Shown piece after piece: positions 38,094 through 47,484 of a DNA stretch of 64,000 nucleotides. Each line of letters starts with the position of its first letter. Positions within the stretch are counted from its first letter, which is position 1. The notes below the pieces were generated by a model. That model did not search any database, had not been told where the DNA came from, and saw only the letters and a list, made by a program, of their open reading frames with translations. The position numbers and the translations under genes are program-made. The stretch comes from Methylomonas methanica (GTDB lineage Bacteria > Pseudomonadota > Gammaproteobacteria > Methylococcales > Methylomonadaceae): positions 1 to 64,000 of the forward strand of contig NZ_LUUG01000128.1 in NCBI RefSeq assembly GCF_001644035.1, in the 5' to 3' direction.

Positions 38094-41000
38094 ATGATTA
38101 AAAACGCCCAGAAAATTAACGCAATACACATGCTTTACGACGCTGATCTTTCCCAGGACAGCTGCGGTGTCGGATTTATCACCCGCAAGGACAGCAAACA
38201 GACTCACGAGCTCCTAGTCAAGTCGCATGAAGCCTTGTGTACCATTCCGCATCGCGGCGGCATGAGCGCTGAAGGAATAGGCGACGGCGCCGGCGTTAAT
38301 ATCGATTTGTCTTTGGCGTTTTTCCGCAAGGTCACTGGGAACAATGGCCTGGAGCTGGGGCAATTCGGCGTAGCCAATTTTTTCTTCCCGGAAGACCACG
38401 CGCATTACGATTCAGAAGCACAGAAGCTGGTCGAAGAGCAGCTTCTGGAATTCGATCTGCCCATCATCAAATGGCGGGAAGTCCCAGTTGATAGCTCCGC
38501 ACTCAATGCGGCAGCCTTGAAAGCGCAATTACCGATCAAACAACTCATCTTCGGTCGTCCAAAATCCCTGAAAGACGCCAGTCACGAGGCTTTTGAAAGA
38601 CATATTCAGTCCGCGCTGCTAACGATAGAAGCCAACGGCTTTACTCGCCCCGAACTGAAAGGCTTTTATCCGTTGTCGATGAGTTCCCGCACCCAGGTTT
38701 ATAAAGGCCGCCTGAACTCGTTCGAAGTAATCCCATATTTTGTCGACTTATACGACGCCGATCACGAAATCAGCACGCTATTTTTCCACACTCGCTTTTC
38801 GACAAATACCGCGCCAGCGACGATGATGGCGCAGCCGTTTCGTTACATGGCGCACAACGGTGAGCTGAACACCGACAAGAAAAACCGCCTCAGCGAAAAC
38901 GCGATTGCTCGGCAAAACAACAAACATGTCGTGTTTCCCTGCGGCCAATCGGATTCCGGCCGCCTGGATCAAACCCTGACCCGCCGTATCAACGAAGATC
39001 AGCTGGATATCGTCACCGCCATTTTGGCAATGATGCCGCCAGCCTGGGAAAACGATACCACCCTGTCGGAAGACGTACGCGCCATGCTGGAATATTTCAG
39101 CCTATACGAAGAGAAAAACGACGGCCCGGCCGCGCTGATCTTCAATGACGGTATTCGCGTCGGCGCCCGCCTCGACCGCCTGGGCTTACGGCCATTACGT
39201 TCCGTGGAAACCGCAGAATATTTGGCAGTCATGTCGGAAGCAGGTCAGATCGATTTCCCACCTGAAAAAGTGCTGAGACGCGGCCGTATCGAAGCCGGTG
39301 GCATGCTGTATTTCGATCATAACACCGGGAAGTCATACGACAGCCATCAAGTGATGGAGCGCTTAGCCAAGGAAAGAGACTATAAAGCGCTGCTGAAACA
39401 AAGTTGCATTCATATCAGCGAATTACCCAAAGTGGAGCTCGCGGAACTTAGCAACGAGCATGAGCTGAATATCGATCAACGCCATACAGCTTATTCGCTG
39501 AACCAGGAAAGCTTTAAATTTTTGCTGGACCCCATCCTGCAAACCGGCTTGGAAAAAGTCTCGGCGATGGGTTACGGCCTGACACCGAACGCCTTGAGTG
39601 CCTCTGAAGGCGGTATGTCGCGTTATTTCAGCCAACGCTTTGCTCAAGTTACCAATCCGCCATTGGACTCCCTGCGCGAAAGCGACGGCATGACCTTGCG
39701 CGTAGCCTTGGGTGCTAAGCCAACTTTTGCGCCGCAGAACAGCAAACAACTAATGATAGAATCGCCGATTCTGCAACGCACTCAGCTGGAGCAGATTCGC
39801 AGGCAAAGCCAGGTAAAAACCGCGACCATAGCGGCGCTTTACAGCCCTAATTTTGAAAATGCCGCGCAAAACGAACTGGCTTTGGAACAAGCCTTGCAGT
39901 CCGTCTGCGCACAAGTTGAACAAGCCGCGCGCAACAATACCGGCATCATTATTTTGAGCGACGCCAATATCAGCAAAGCCCAAGCCGCTATCCCGGCGCT
40001 GCTGACTATTGCCGCAGCCAACCAACATTTGGTCAAACATGGCTTGCGCTTTAACAGTTCCCTGATCATGGAAACCGGTCAGGCTGCCAGCCCGCACGAC
40101 GTTGCTACCATTCTGGGTTTCGGCGCCTCAGCGATCTGTCCACTCAGCGTACATAACCGCGTGATCACCGAATACGCCGATCCTGCCGCGCAGCAAAAAG
40201 CGCTGTACAGTTTTCAAAAAGGCGTCGAAAAATCGCTGATGAAAACCATGGGAAAGTTTGGCCTGTGTACCGCGGAAAGCTATATCGGTGGCGAGTTTTT
40301 TGAATCCAACTACCTGGATACCGACGAACCGAAACTAAAACCGTATTTCCCCAACATCAATGCCTCGGTGGGCGGCGTGCGTTATTCCGACATCGCCGCC
40401 AGCGCAACCGAATGGCACCACAAAGCGCTATCCGTAACCAGCGAAAGCGACATTCCATTTCTTGGATTATTTAAAGAGCGGAATGAAGGTGCCGGTCACA
40501 CCTTCGGCAATACGGCCGTGCGTGAATACATCAACATGACCGATGAAGCGATTCTCTACATACCGACCTCCACGGACGGAGGAAGTGCGGCAAATGGTCT
40601 GGAACCATTGCCGCCTCAGCAGCAAGCTGCCGAGGCTAGTGATACTGCCTATCTGGATTTCGGCTACGAAAAACGCACGCCGGCGCAAATCGATGCTTTC
40701 GGCATCACCCCGGCTTATCGCAGCTTTACCCACAATTTGGCTCAAGAACGCGCTAACCGTCCCGCCGCACTGCGCGATGTAATGGAGTTTCCGGCCGATG
40801 TCAGCAACGCTAACAGCAAAGCCGATTTTGATCGTTTATTAGGCAGCCAGGATTTGTACGGTAACAATAACTACCTGATCCGCGGCCTGCATGTCGAGAA
40901 AACCAATGGTGTGGTTTTCAATATTCGGTTTACCTATAATTCAAGCAAAGCGCGTCTGGAACAACTAGCCGAACATCTGAAAGGTCGCTTTGCCGGCAAC

Positions 41001-43628
41001 GATTTCGGCTTGACGGTTGAGGCCGACAGTTTGAATCTACGGGCGAACGACAGCGACAGCCTGATTTACAACTATCTCAGCAACGTCCGCCCTGCCCGCT
41101 CGCGGATAGCGCTGGATCAAGTTCAACCCGCCCATGAAATCACCCCGACTTTCGCGTCCGGCGCGATGAGTCATGGCGCGCTGCTAGCCGAAGCCCACGA
41201 AGCCGTGGCGCAAGGCACCAACATTGCCGGCGGCATGAGTAACTCCGGCGAAGGCGGCGAGCACTCCAGCCGTTTCGGCACCATTCGTTCCAGCAAAATC
41301 AAGCAGTTTGCTTCCGGTCGCTTTGGCGTTTGGGCCGGCTATTTAGCTGATCCGAATCTGGAGGAAATCGAAATTAAAATCGGCCAAGGCGCCAAGCCTG
41401 GCGAAGGTGGTCAATTACCGGCACCTAAAGTGTCTGTTGAAATCGCCGCGTTGCGTGGCGGCACACCCAAAGTAGAACTAGTCAGTCCGCCTCCACATCA
41501 CGATACTTATTCCATAGAAGACTTGGGCCAATTGATTCATGACGCCAAGGCCGCCCGCGTGCGGGTGGTAGTCAAACTAGTCTCGTCCGAAGGCATAGGC
41601 ACCATCGCCGTCGGCGTTGCCAAAGCCGGTGCCGATGTCATCAACGTGGCCGGCAACACCGGCGGCACCGGCGCAGCAGCCGTCACCAGTTTGAAAAACA
41701 CCGGCCGCTCGCCGGAAATCGGAATCGCCGAAGTACATCAAGCACTGGCGGCTAACGGTTTGCGCGATAAAGTCATTCTGCGATGCAGCGCCGCCCACCA
41801 AAACGGCGCCGACGTGGTGAAATCTGCCATTCTGGGCGGCGACTCCTTTGAATTCGGCACTACCGCCCTGATGATGCTGCGCTGCGTGATGGCAAAAAAC
41901 TGCAACATCCGCTGCCCGGCCGGTCTGACCACCGCCCACGAGGAATTCAAAGGCGACCCGCGTGTGTTGGCCCAGTTCTTTATGAACTTGGCCCACGAAG
42001 TGCGGGAGATCCTGGCTGACCTGGGTTACACCAGCTTGCAGGACATTCGCGGCAAAACCGAGTTGCTGCATCTGATCGACCACCCCAGCATGGTCGGCCA
42101 AATTCACCTGCAAAAACTGCTGGCTGAAGTGCCGGTGATTAAAATCGAGAAACCGATTTATCTGGAAAAAGATTTCGCGATCGACGATTTGATCTTCGCC
42201 CGCGTCAAATCGGCCTTGTTCGAAAACGGTCAAAAACAGGTGATCGTCGAAGGCGACGAGTTCAAACTCAACAACCGTAATAAAACCGTCGGTGGTCAAA
42301 CCGCTATCGATCTGGAACGTTTGCTAGCCTATGACCTGAGTGCAGAACAAGTAGAGAAATCGAATATCGTCTATACCAACCAACATGGCCGCCGCTATCT
42401 GGCCGACGATACCATTATCGTCCGCACCCATGGTTCGGCTGGTCAAAGTTATGCCGCATTCAACAACGACGGCATGCGTATGGAACATACCGGCACCTGC
42501 AACGACGGCGTTGGTAAAACCGCTTGCGGCGGCACCATCGTCATCAAATCACCGGGCGGCGGCTCCAAGTTGCCAGGCGAAAACGTGTTGATCGGTAACT
42601 TTGCGCTATTCGGTGCATCCGGCGGCAAAACCTTTATCAATGGCGAAGCCGGAGACCGTTTTGCCGTACGTAATTCAGGGGCAATGGCCGTTGTGGAAGG
42701 CGTCGGTGACTTCGCTTGCGAGTACATGATTAACGGCGCGGTATTGAATCTAGGCGGTTTTGGCAAAGGCTTCTGCACCGGCATGTCCGGCGGCAACGCC
42801 TATCAATACGATCCAAACAACCGCTTGCAGGACTTGTACGACGAGACCTCGGTGACGATACACAGCCTCGCCGACGGTAGCGAAGTCGCCGACAGTCATG
42901 AGCAGTTCATTTTGTACATGTTGGAGCAACATGTTGAACACACTGATTCGGAAAAAGCCAAGGCTATCCTGGCGAACTGGGCCAACGAGCGTCAGCACTT
43001 CAAATTTGCCTTGCCGCTTTGGCTGAACCGCACGCAAACCGCGGAATATTTGAGTAAAGCACTGGATCGCAAAGCCATGATAGAAGAGTTATCTGTCGCA
43101 TTTGCACAAAAGCAAATCGAGCAGATCAAGCAGGCTTACAAAAACAACACACCACTGTTCGACGGTGCGATACCCGGTTACGGCGAAACCGACACCGATT
43201 TGACATTGAAACTGATCAACAGCTATGCGGTGATCGATAAAGCCCAGCAAATAGCCCGCGATCAGCTGAATAAAGCTGGCCAACCGGCTACCGAAGCCTT
43301 AGTCGACAAACATGCCTACAAATTAGTCATGGAACGGCCGCGCAAACTGCAAGACGCGCTGATTAAAAATATCCGCGAAGCTTACAGCCAATACGATGAC
43401 GGCCAACTGGCGGCGTTGATGGCGGAAAAACGCCTGAACGACTACAAAACCACGCTAATGCTGCGCGACGTGCAAAGCATCTACTCGATAGGCTCCACGG
43501 CCTGGATCATCGAACAGGATAGATTCAACCGTGTGGCTTTGGCCGGCCTGCCGTCCATCGATAAAAATCTGGCGAGCTTGGAAAGTCTGTCTATCGTAAA
43601 AGACATGCTGGAAAGCGCGTCTGCCTGA
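38094..43628 (+). CDS. Very large divergent glutamate synthase (GltB)-like protein
   Basis: 1,844 residues against ~1,490 for usual GltB. Class II amidotransferase at the N-terminus with nucleophile Cys24 (QDSCGVGF) after a short propeptide; central domain; FMN domain with SPPPHHDTYSIEDLGQLIHD and VKLVSSEGIGTIAVGVAKAG; C-terminal beta-helix with TGTCNDGVGKTACGG. Departures: ~100-residue insert at ~905-1005; the third Fe-S Cys one residue closer (C1264, C1270, C1274: CxxxxxCxxxC, family CxxxxxCxxxxC); the family TDGG motif reads RCSAAHQNGADVV; GHDGGTG reads GNTGGTG; ~170 extra helical residues at the C-terminus. No gltD is adjacent; a diflavin reductase gene follows. Either an unusual glutamate synthase or a relative with a changed role. 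Confidence 0.85.
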   Translation: MIKNAQKINAIHMLYDADLSQDSCGVGFITRKDSKQTHELLVKSHEALCTIPHRGGMSAEGIGDGAGVNIDLSLAFFRKVTGNNGLELGQFGVANFFFPEDHAHYDSEAQKLVEEQLLEFDLPIIKWREVPVDSSALNAAALKAQLPIKQLIFGRPKSLKDASHEAFERHIQSALLTIEANGFTRPELKGFYPLSMSSRTQVYKGRLNSFEVIPYFVDLYDADHEISTLFFHTRFSTNTAPATMMAQPFRYMAHNGELNTDKKNRLSENAIARQNNKHVVFPCGQSDSGRLDQTLTRRINEDQLDIVTAILAMMPPAWENDTTLSEDVRAMLEYFSLYEEKNDGPAALIFNDGIRVGARLDRLGLRPLRSVETAEYLAVMSEAGQIDFPPEKVLRRGRIEAGGMLYFDHNTGKSYDSHQVMERLAKERDYKALLKQSCIHISELPKVELAELSNEHELNIDQRHTAYSLNQESFKFLLDPILQTGLEKVSAMGYGLTPNALSASEGGMSRYFSQRFAQVTNPPLDSLRESDGMTLRVALGAKPTFAPQNSKQLMIESPILQRTQLEQIRRQSQVKTATIAALYSPNFENAAQNELALEQALQSVCAQVEQAARNNTGIIILSDANISKAQAAIPALLTIAAANQHLVKHGLRFNSSLIMETGQAASPHDVATILGFGASAICPLSVHNRVITEYADPAAQQKALYSFQKGVEKSLMKTMGKFGLCTAESYIGGEFFESNYLDTDEPKLKPYFPNINASVGGVRYSDIAASATEWHHKALSVTSESDIPFLGLFKERNEGAGHTFGNTAVREYINMTDEAILYIPTSTDGGSAANGLEPLPPQQQAAEASDTAYLDFGYEKRTPAQIDAFGITPAYRSFTHNLAQERANRPAALRDVMEFPADVSNANSKADFDRLLGSQDLYGNNNYLIRGLHVEKTNGVVFNIRFTYNSSKARLEQLAEHLKGRFAGNDFGLTVEADSLNLRANDSDSLIYNYLSNVRPARSRIALDQVQPAHEITPTFASGAMSHGALLAEAHEAVAQGTNIAGGMSNSGEGGEHSSRFGTIRSSKIKQFASGRFGVWAGYLADPNLEEIEIKIGQGAKPGEGGQLPAPKVSVEIAALRGGTPKVELVSPPPHHDTYSIEDLGQLIHDAKAARVRVVVKLVSSEGIGTIAVGVAKAGADVINVAGNTGGTGAAAVTSLKNTGRSPEIGIAEVHQALAANGLRDKVILRCSAAHQNGADVVKSAILGGDSFEFGTTALMMLRCVMAKNCNIRCPAGLTTAHEEFKGDPRVLAQFFMNLAHEVREILADLGYTSLQDIRGKTELLHLIDHPSMVGQIHLQKLLAEVPVIKIEKPIYLEKDFAIDDLIFARVKSALFENGQKQVIVEGDEFKLNNRNKTVGGQTAIDLERLLAYDLSAEQVEKSNIVYTNQHGRRYLADDTIIVRTHGSAGQSYAAFNNDGMRMEHTGTCNDGVGKTACGGTIVIKSPGGGSKLPGENVLIGNFALFGASGGKTFINGEAGDRFAVRNSGAMAVVEGVGDFACEYMINGAVLNLGGFGKGFCTGMSGGNAYQYDPNNRLQDLYDETSVTIHSLADGSEVADSHEQFILYMLEQHVEHTDSEKAKAILANWANERQHFKFALPLWLNRTQTAEYLSKALDRKAMIEELSVAFAQKQIEQIKQAYKNNTPLFDGAIPGYGETDTDLTLKLINSYAVIDKAQQIARDQLNKAGQPATEALVDKHAYKLVMERPRKLQDALIKNIREAYSQYDDGQLAALMAEKRLNDYKTTLMLRDVQSIYSIGSTAWIIEQDRFNRVALAGLPSIDKNLASLESLSIVKDMLESASA

Positions 43629-43629
43629 G

Positions 43630-43674
43630 CCAATGGAGGGTGCATGCCACGCACCCTCCACACCGCGATTGGCA
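43630..43674. other. Strong stem-loop between the GltB-like and reductase genes
   Basis: TGGAGGGTGC (43635-43644) pairs perfectly with GCACCCTCCA (43652-43661), and outer GCCAA (43630-43634) with TTGGC (43670-43674). No T-run follows on either strand, so it is more likely an mRNA processing or stability element than a terminator. Confidence 0.6.
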
Positions 43675-43728
43675 AGAACCAAATACAGTGACTGGACAGC
43701 CTGACACCTGTCCACAGATGGTAATGAA

Positions 43729-45468
43729 ATGAAAGCACCTTTTATCCCTCAAAACGCTCCTTACAGTGACACCCAACGCGCCTGGCTAGGCGGCTTTTTC
43801 GCCGGCATGCACAGCCACATGCTGCATAGCGCCGGCAGCGTCAATCAAGCCGACGCCCGCACCTTGCACATCCTCTACGGCACCCAGACCGGTAACTCCG
43901 AGTCGCTGGCCAACGACGCGGCCAACGCGGCTAAAAAACATGGTTTGCAACCTGTCGTTGAAAGCATGGATGAAGTTGAGATTGGGCAATTGCCGCAAAT
44001 GCAGTACTTACTGATCATTACCAGCACATACGGTGAAGGCGCGATGCCGGACAATGCCGAGATGCTTTGGGAAGCGGCCAATAGCGAGGCGGCCCCGCGC
44101 CTGGACAACGTCAATTATTCAGTATTGGCCTTGGGCGACACCAGTTACGACTTGTTCTGCCAGGCCGGTATAGACTGGGATAATAAGCTGGCGGCCTTAG
44201 GCGCCAAACGTCTGTTCGACCGCGTCGATTGCGACGTCGATTTCGAAACCCCGGCGGAAAAATGGCTTAGCGAAGTCATTCCTTTGATGGCCGAAGGTGC
44301 CAGTACGGTCGCGGTCGTCGATACCGAAACACCAAGCACCAAATCGGCGTACAACCGCAAAAACCCCTTCCCGGCGAAAATGCGCGTCAACCGCATTGTC
44401 ACGGCATTGGACTCATCGAAAGAAACCCGGCATTACGAAATTTCCATCGATGGCTCCGGCCTCAGTTACGAAGCCGGCGATGCCTTGTGTGTAATCCCGA
44501 CCAACTGCCCGGACTTAGTCGCGCAAATCATTAAAGCCATCGGCTGCACCGGTGCAGAGGACGAACCGGTCAATGGTGAATTGATGAAGTTGTCGGATGC
44601 GTTGCGCACGCATTTCGAGATCAAATTGCCTGGCAAGGAACTGATTGAAGAAATCGCCAGCCGCTCCGGCGATCAAGAGCTGAACGCCTTATTGTTATCC
44701 GGCGACAAGGAAAAACTGTCCGATTATTTGTGGGGCCGCGACATACTCGATCTGTTGTTGCAATTCCCCGGCGTGGAGTTTTCCGCCGCCGAATTTTTGC
44801 GCTTATTAAAACCGCTGCAACACCGCGCCTACTCCATCTCGTCCAGCGGCAAGAAACATCCGGACAGCGTACATTTGACCGTCGCCAGCGTGCGTTACGA
44901 CGCGCATGGCCGCCAACACAAAGGCGTCTGCTCCACCTATTTAGCGGATTTAGTTAACGAAGAAACCGATGTACGGATATTCTTCACTCCCAACAATAAC
45001 TTCCGCGTGCCGGCCGATGATAGTCTGCCGATGATCATGGTTGGACCGGGCACCGGTATCGCGCCGTTCCGCGCTTTTCTGCAAGAACGCGAATTCCGTA
45101 AAGCCCCTGGCAAAAATTGGCTGTTTTTCGGCGACCGCAATGCTTCCACCGATTTCATTTATCGCGACGAAATCGAAGCGATGCAAGCCAACGGCCTGCT
45201 AACCAAGCTGGATTTGGCTTTCTCGCGAGATCAAGCGGAAAAAATCTATGTTCAGGATCGCATGAAAGAGCATGGCGCCGAACTCTACGCCTGGCTGGAG
45301 CAAGGCGGCTACTTTTTCGTTTGCGGCGACGCCTACCGGATGGCCAAAGACGTCGATCAAGCCCTGCACGATGTGATCCGCGAGCACGGCAAAAAAACCT
45401 TGGTCGAGGCGGTTGAGTACGTCAACCAACTGAAAAAAGATAAACGCTACGTCAGAGACGTTTATTGA
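43729..45468 (+). CDS. CysJ-type NADPH diflavin reductase
   Basis: 579 residues. N-terminal FSDxQRAWLxGFFAG-like segment, FMN flavodoxin domain ~46-190 (LYGTQTGNSE, TSTYGEGAMPD, LALGDTSYDLFC), FAD domain with RAYSISSSGK and GVCSTYLAD, and NADPH domain with GPGTGIAPFRAFLQER, FFGDR and the ending YVRDVY. This is the layout of the sulfite reductase flavoprotein; it passes electrons NADPH-FAD-FMN to a partner. No cysI hemoprotein is in the window; instead it lies 100 bp behind the GltB-like gene on the same strand. Native partner unknown. Confidence 0.9.
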   Translation: MKAPFIPQNAPYSDTQRAWLGGFFAGMHSHMLHSAGSVNQADARTLHILYGTQTGNSESLANDAANAAKKHGLQPVVESMDEVEIGQLPQMQYLLIITSTYGEGAMPDNAEMLWEAANSEAAPRLDNVNYSVLALGDTSYDLFCQAGIDWDNKLAALGAKRLFDRVDCDVDFETPAEKWLSEVIPLMAEGASTVAVVDTETPSTKSAYNRKNPFPAKMRVNRIVTALDSSKETRHYEISIDGSGLSYEAGDALCVIPTNCPDLVAQIIKAIGCTGAEDEPVNGELMKLSDALRTHFEIKLPGKELIEEIASRSGDQELNALLLSGDKEKLSDYLWGRDILDLLLQFPGVEFSAAEFLRLLKPLQHRAYSISSSGKKHPDSVHLTVASVRYDAHGRQHKGVCSTYLADLVNEETDVRIFFTPNNNFRVPADDSLPMIMVGPGTGIAPFRAFLQEREFRKAPGKNWLFFGDRNASTDFIYRDEIEAMQANGLLTKLDLAFSRDQAEKIYVQDRMKEHGAELYAWLEQGGYFFVCGDAYRMAKDVDQALHDVIREHGKKTLVEAVEYVNQLKKDKRYVRDVY

Positions 45469-45478
45469 TCTGAAATAC

Positions 45479-45512
45479 TCACGGGTACACTAATATGTGT
45501 GTGTACCCGTGA
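45479..45512. repeat. Perfect inverted repeat after the reductase gene
   Basis: TCACGGGTACA (45479-45489) and TGTACCCGTGA (45502-45512), 11-bp arms, 12-bp loop. Ten bases past the reductase stop; no T-run on the plus strand, so termination is uncertain. Confidence 0.65.
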
Positions 45513-45560
45513 AAAAGCCCAACATCTCATCCCCGCAGCCGCAGATCCTGCGGTTGGGCT
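45512..45560 (-). terminator. Intrinsic terminator of the small heat-shock gene
   Basis: On the minus strand AGCCCAAC (45553-45560 complement) pairs with GTTGGGCT (45516-45523 complement) around an inner CCGCAG/CTGCGG stem, then TTTTT. Confidence 0.7.
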
Positions 45561-45578
45561 CGGTGAACTAAGCGGTTC

Positions 45579-46007
45579 TTAATCGATAGTCATCCGTTGC
45601 CCGCTTTTTTTCAGCTTTTTCGCCAAATTTAGCGTCAATATGCCGTTTTCGTAACGGGCCTTGCTGGCCTCTTCATCAATCTCGGCCGATAGCTGAAAAC
45701 TGCGCGACACTTCCCCGAAATAGCGCTCGCTACGCAGCAATTTATCGTCTTTGTTTTCGGTATCCAACTGGCTGATTTGCGCACGGATGGCGACCACATT
45801 GCCGTCGATATCCACATGGATATTCTCTTTACCGGCACCCGGAATTTCGGCTTGGACGATAAATTCGCCGGGGTTTTCTTTTACATCAACTTTGATCTGC
45901 GCCGGTAAACCATCCCCATGCAGCGGCTTGATGTAATAACCTGGATTAACATCGCGAAACAGTTCGTCAAACAGACCGCGACTAACAAATGGACTTAAGT
46001 TACTCAT
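45579..46007 (-). CDS. Small heat-shock protein, Hsp20 family
   Basis: 142 residues with the alpha-crystallin domain: FIVQAEIPGAGKENIHVDID, SERYFGEVSRSFQLSAEID and ARYENGILTLNLAKK. ATP-independent holdase. The C-terminal IxI motif seen in many relatives is not obvious. A sigma-32-like promoter lies upstream and rpoH is also in this window at 62-63 kb. Confidence 0.93.
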   Translation of the reverse strand: MSNLSPFVSRGLFDELFRDVNPGYYIKPLHGDGLPAQIKVDVKENPGEFIVQAEIPGAGKENIHVDIDGNVVAIRAQISQLDTENKDDKLLRSERYFGEVSRSFQLSAEIDEEASKARYENGILTLNLAKKLKKSGQRMTID

Positions 46008-46054
46008 GTCGATTCTCCTCTTTGTTGCATGTAAAAACCTGAATGCTTTGATAG

Positions 46055-46085
46055 TAATATGGTGTTAGGCCATAAAAAATTCAAG
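46055..46085 (-). promoter_or_regulatory. Sigma-32-like heat-shock promoter for hsp20
   Basis: Minus strand: -35 CTTGAAT (46079-46085), 14-bp spacer, -10 CACCATATTA (46055-46064); consensus is CTTGAAA and CCCCATNT. Confidence 0.6.
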
Positions 46086-46130
46086 AGGAGACCACTTCAA
46101 AAATCACCTGCAATCGGCGGCAAAATGCAA

Positions 46131-46631
46131 TCAGAGGGTAATCGGCGCATTCGGTATTTCGTTTGGATTGTCTAAGGCCGACGCCGGAAAATGCTGTTGC
46201 AGCTGAGCGGTAATTTGGGCGATCCCCTCGACTACGCCTTGTTCGAATCGACCAGCCTTAAACTGCACTTCCATGCCCATACAAATCCGGGTCCAGACCG
46301 CTTCGCCGACCCTGGCATTTATACCGCGATCAGCAACTATCTCCACATCGCGATCAGCCAGCAGCAAATAAATCAGCACGCCGGTATTACGCTCGGTATC
46401 CCAAATTCGGCATTGCGAAAACACTTCAAGCGCGCGTTGTCTCGGCGTAACACCTTGCAGCAACTCGCCTATCTCCAACGCGCTCTCCACGACAAACCGG
46501 ATCTCGCCTAAGTGCGATGTTTCGCTAGCGGCAATCTCGGTTTCAATAGCTTGCAAACTGTGCTTTGGAAACGCCAAGCGCACGCGCCAGGGACCGCTGA
46601 AAATATGTTTGATAAATCTAAAAACTTGCAT
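46131..46631 (-). CDS. TPM-domain protein, no signal peptide
   Basis: 166 residues. A short N-terminal segment then the TPM domain: AIETEIAASETSHLGEIRFV, DTERNTGVLIYLLLADRDVE and VADRGINARVGEAVW. Starts 3 bp after the secreted TPM-domain gene. Related proteins are linked to LemA in many bacteria; activity is unknown. Confidence 0.8.
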   Translation of the reverse strand: MQVFRFIKHIFSGPWRVRLAFPKHSLQAIETEIAASETSHLGEIRFVVESALEIGELLQGVTPRQRALEVFSQCRIWDTERNTGVLIYLLLADRDVEIVADRGINARVGEAVWTRICMGMEVQFKAGRFEQGVVEGIAQITAQLQQHFPASALDNPNEIPNAPITL

Positions 46632-46634
46632 GGT

Positions 46635-47483
46635 TTACCATCTCCCCGACGCACCGCCGCCGCCAAAACCGCCGCCGCCACCGGAGAACCCGCCGCCTCC
46701 AAAACCACCTCCACCAAAGCCGCCGCCTCTGCCGCCACGAAAACCGCGACCATTACTTTGCGTCATTAGGAAGGCCACGAACGCCAATAGCAATGCGAAC
46801 AATACGCCGCCACCCAAAAACCACACCAAGACACCCACTACGCCGCCATTAATCAAACCACCTAGAAACCTGCCCAACACCGCGCGTAAAATGCCGCCGC
46901 CGGCGATCGCCAGCAAAAATAAAAAGGGAAAGTATTGATTCAACGGGCCATCCATAGCCCGTGACGCAGCAGGAGCCGGCAAAGGTTCGCCTTGAATCAA
47001 GCCGATTAAGCTATCCACGCCGGCATTTATCCCTGCTGCATAGTCGCCCTGCCGAAAATACGGGATCATGATGTCATCGATAATCCGCTTGGCCAACACA
47101 TCCGGCACTACGCCTTCCAAACCGTAACCTACCTCAATGCGCGTTGCGCGGTCATCCTTGGCCAGCAACAACAGTATGCCGTCATCGACGCTCTTGCGAC
47201 CCAGGCGCCATTGTTCGACCACGCGAATGGAATATTGCGCAATGTCTTCCGGCTGGGTACTGGCGACGATCAATACCGCGATCTGACTGCCTTTTTGTTG
47301 CTCAAAGGCCTGTAAGCGTTGTTCCAGGGCTGTTCTTTGCTGAGCGGATAAGGTGCCGGTCAAATCAGTCACACGCTGCTCAAGACTCGGCACCGCTTGC
47401 TCGGCACTTACAGCCTTCGCAAACAGGCAAGCGACCAACAAAAAGGCGACCACAAATCCCGGAAACCCGGCAGGCTTCCGCAT
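46635..47483 (-). CDS. Secreted TPM-domain protein with Gly-rich tail (YgcG-like)
   Basis: 282 residues from the ATG at 47483, directly after lemA; the open frame extends further but would overlap lemA. Signal peptide ending AKAVSAEQA, TPM domain ~35-170 (VTDLTGTLSAQQRTALEQRL, VEVGYGLEG-type strand), TM segments around 200-245, and a Gly-rich tail with repeated FGGGG ending SGRW. Anchored in the membrane with a periplasmic TPM domain. Confidence 0.85.
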   Translation of the reverse strand: MRKPAGFPGFVVAFLLVACLFAKAVSAEQAVPSLEQRVTDLTGTLSAQQRTALEQRLQAFEQQKGSQIAVLIVASTQPEDIAQYSIRVVEQWRLGRKSVDDGILLLLAKDDRATRIEVGYGLEGVVPDVLAKRIIDDIMIPYFRQGDYAAGINAGVDSLIGLIQGEPLPAPAASRAMDGPLNQYFPFLFLLAIAGGGILRAVLGRFLGGLINGGVVGVLVWFLGGGVLFALLLAFVAFLMTQSNGRGFRGGRGGGFGGGGFGGGGFSGGGGGFGGGGASGRW

Positions 47484-47484
47484 G

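Noticed and set aside
41577-42299. 240-residue minus-strand frame
   Set aside because: Antisense to the conserved FMN domain of the GltB-like gene; no recognisable motif.
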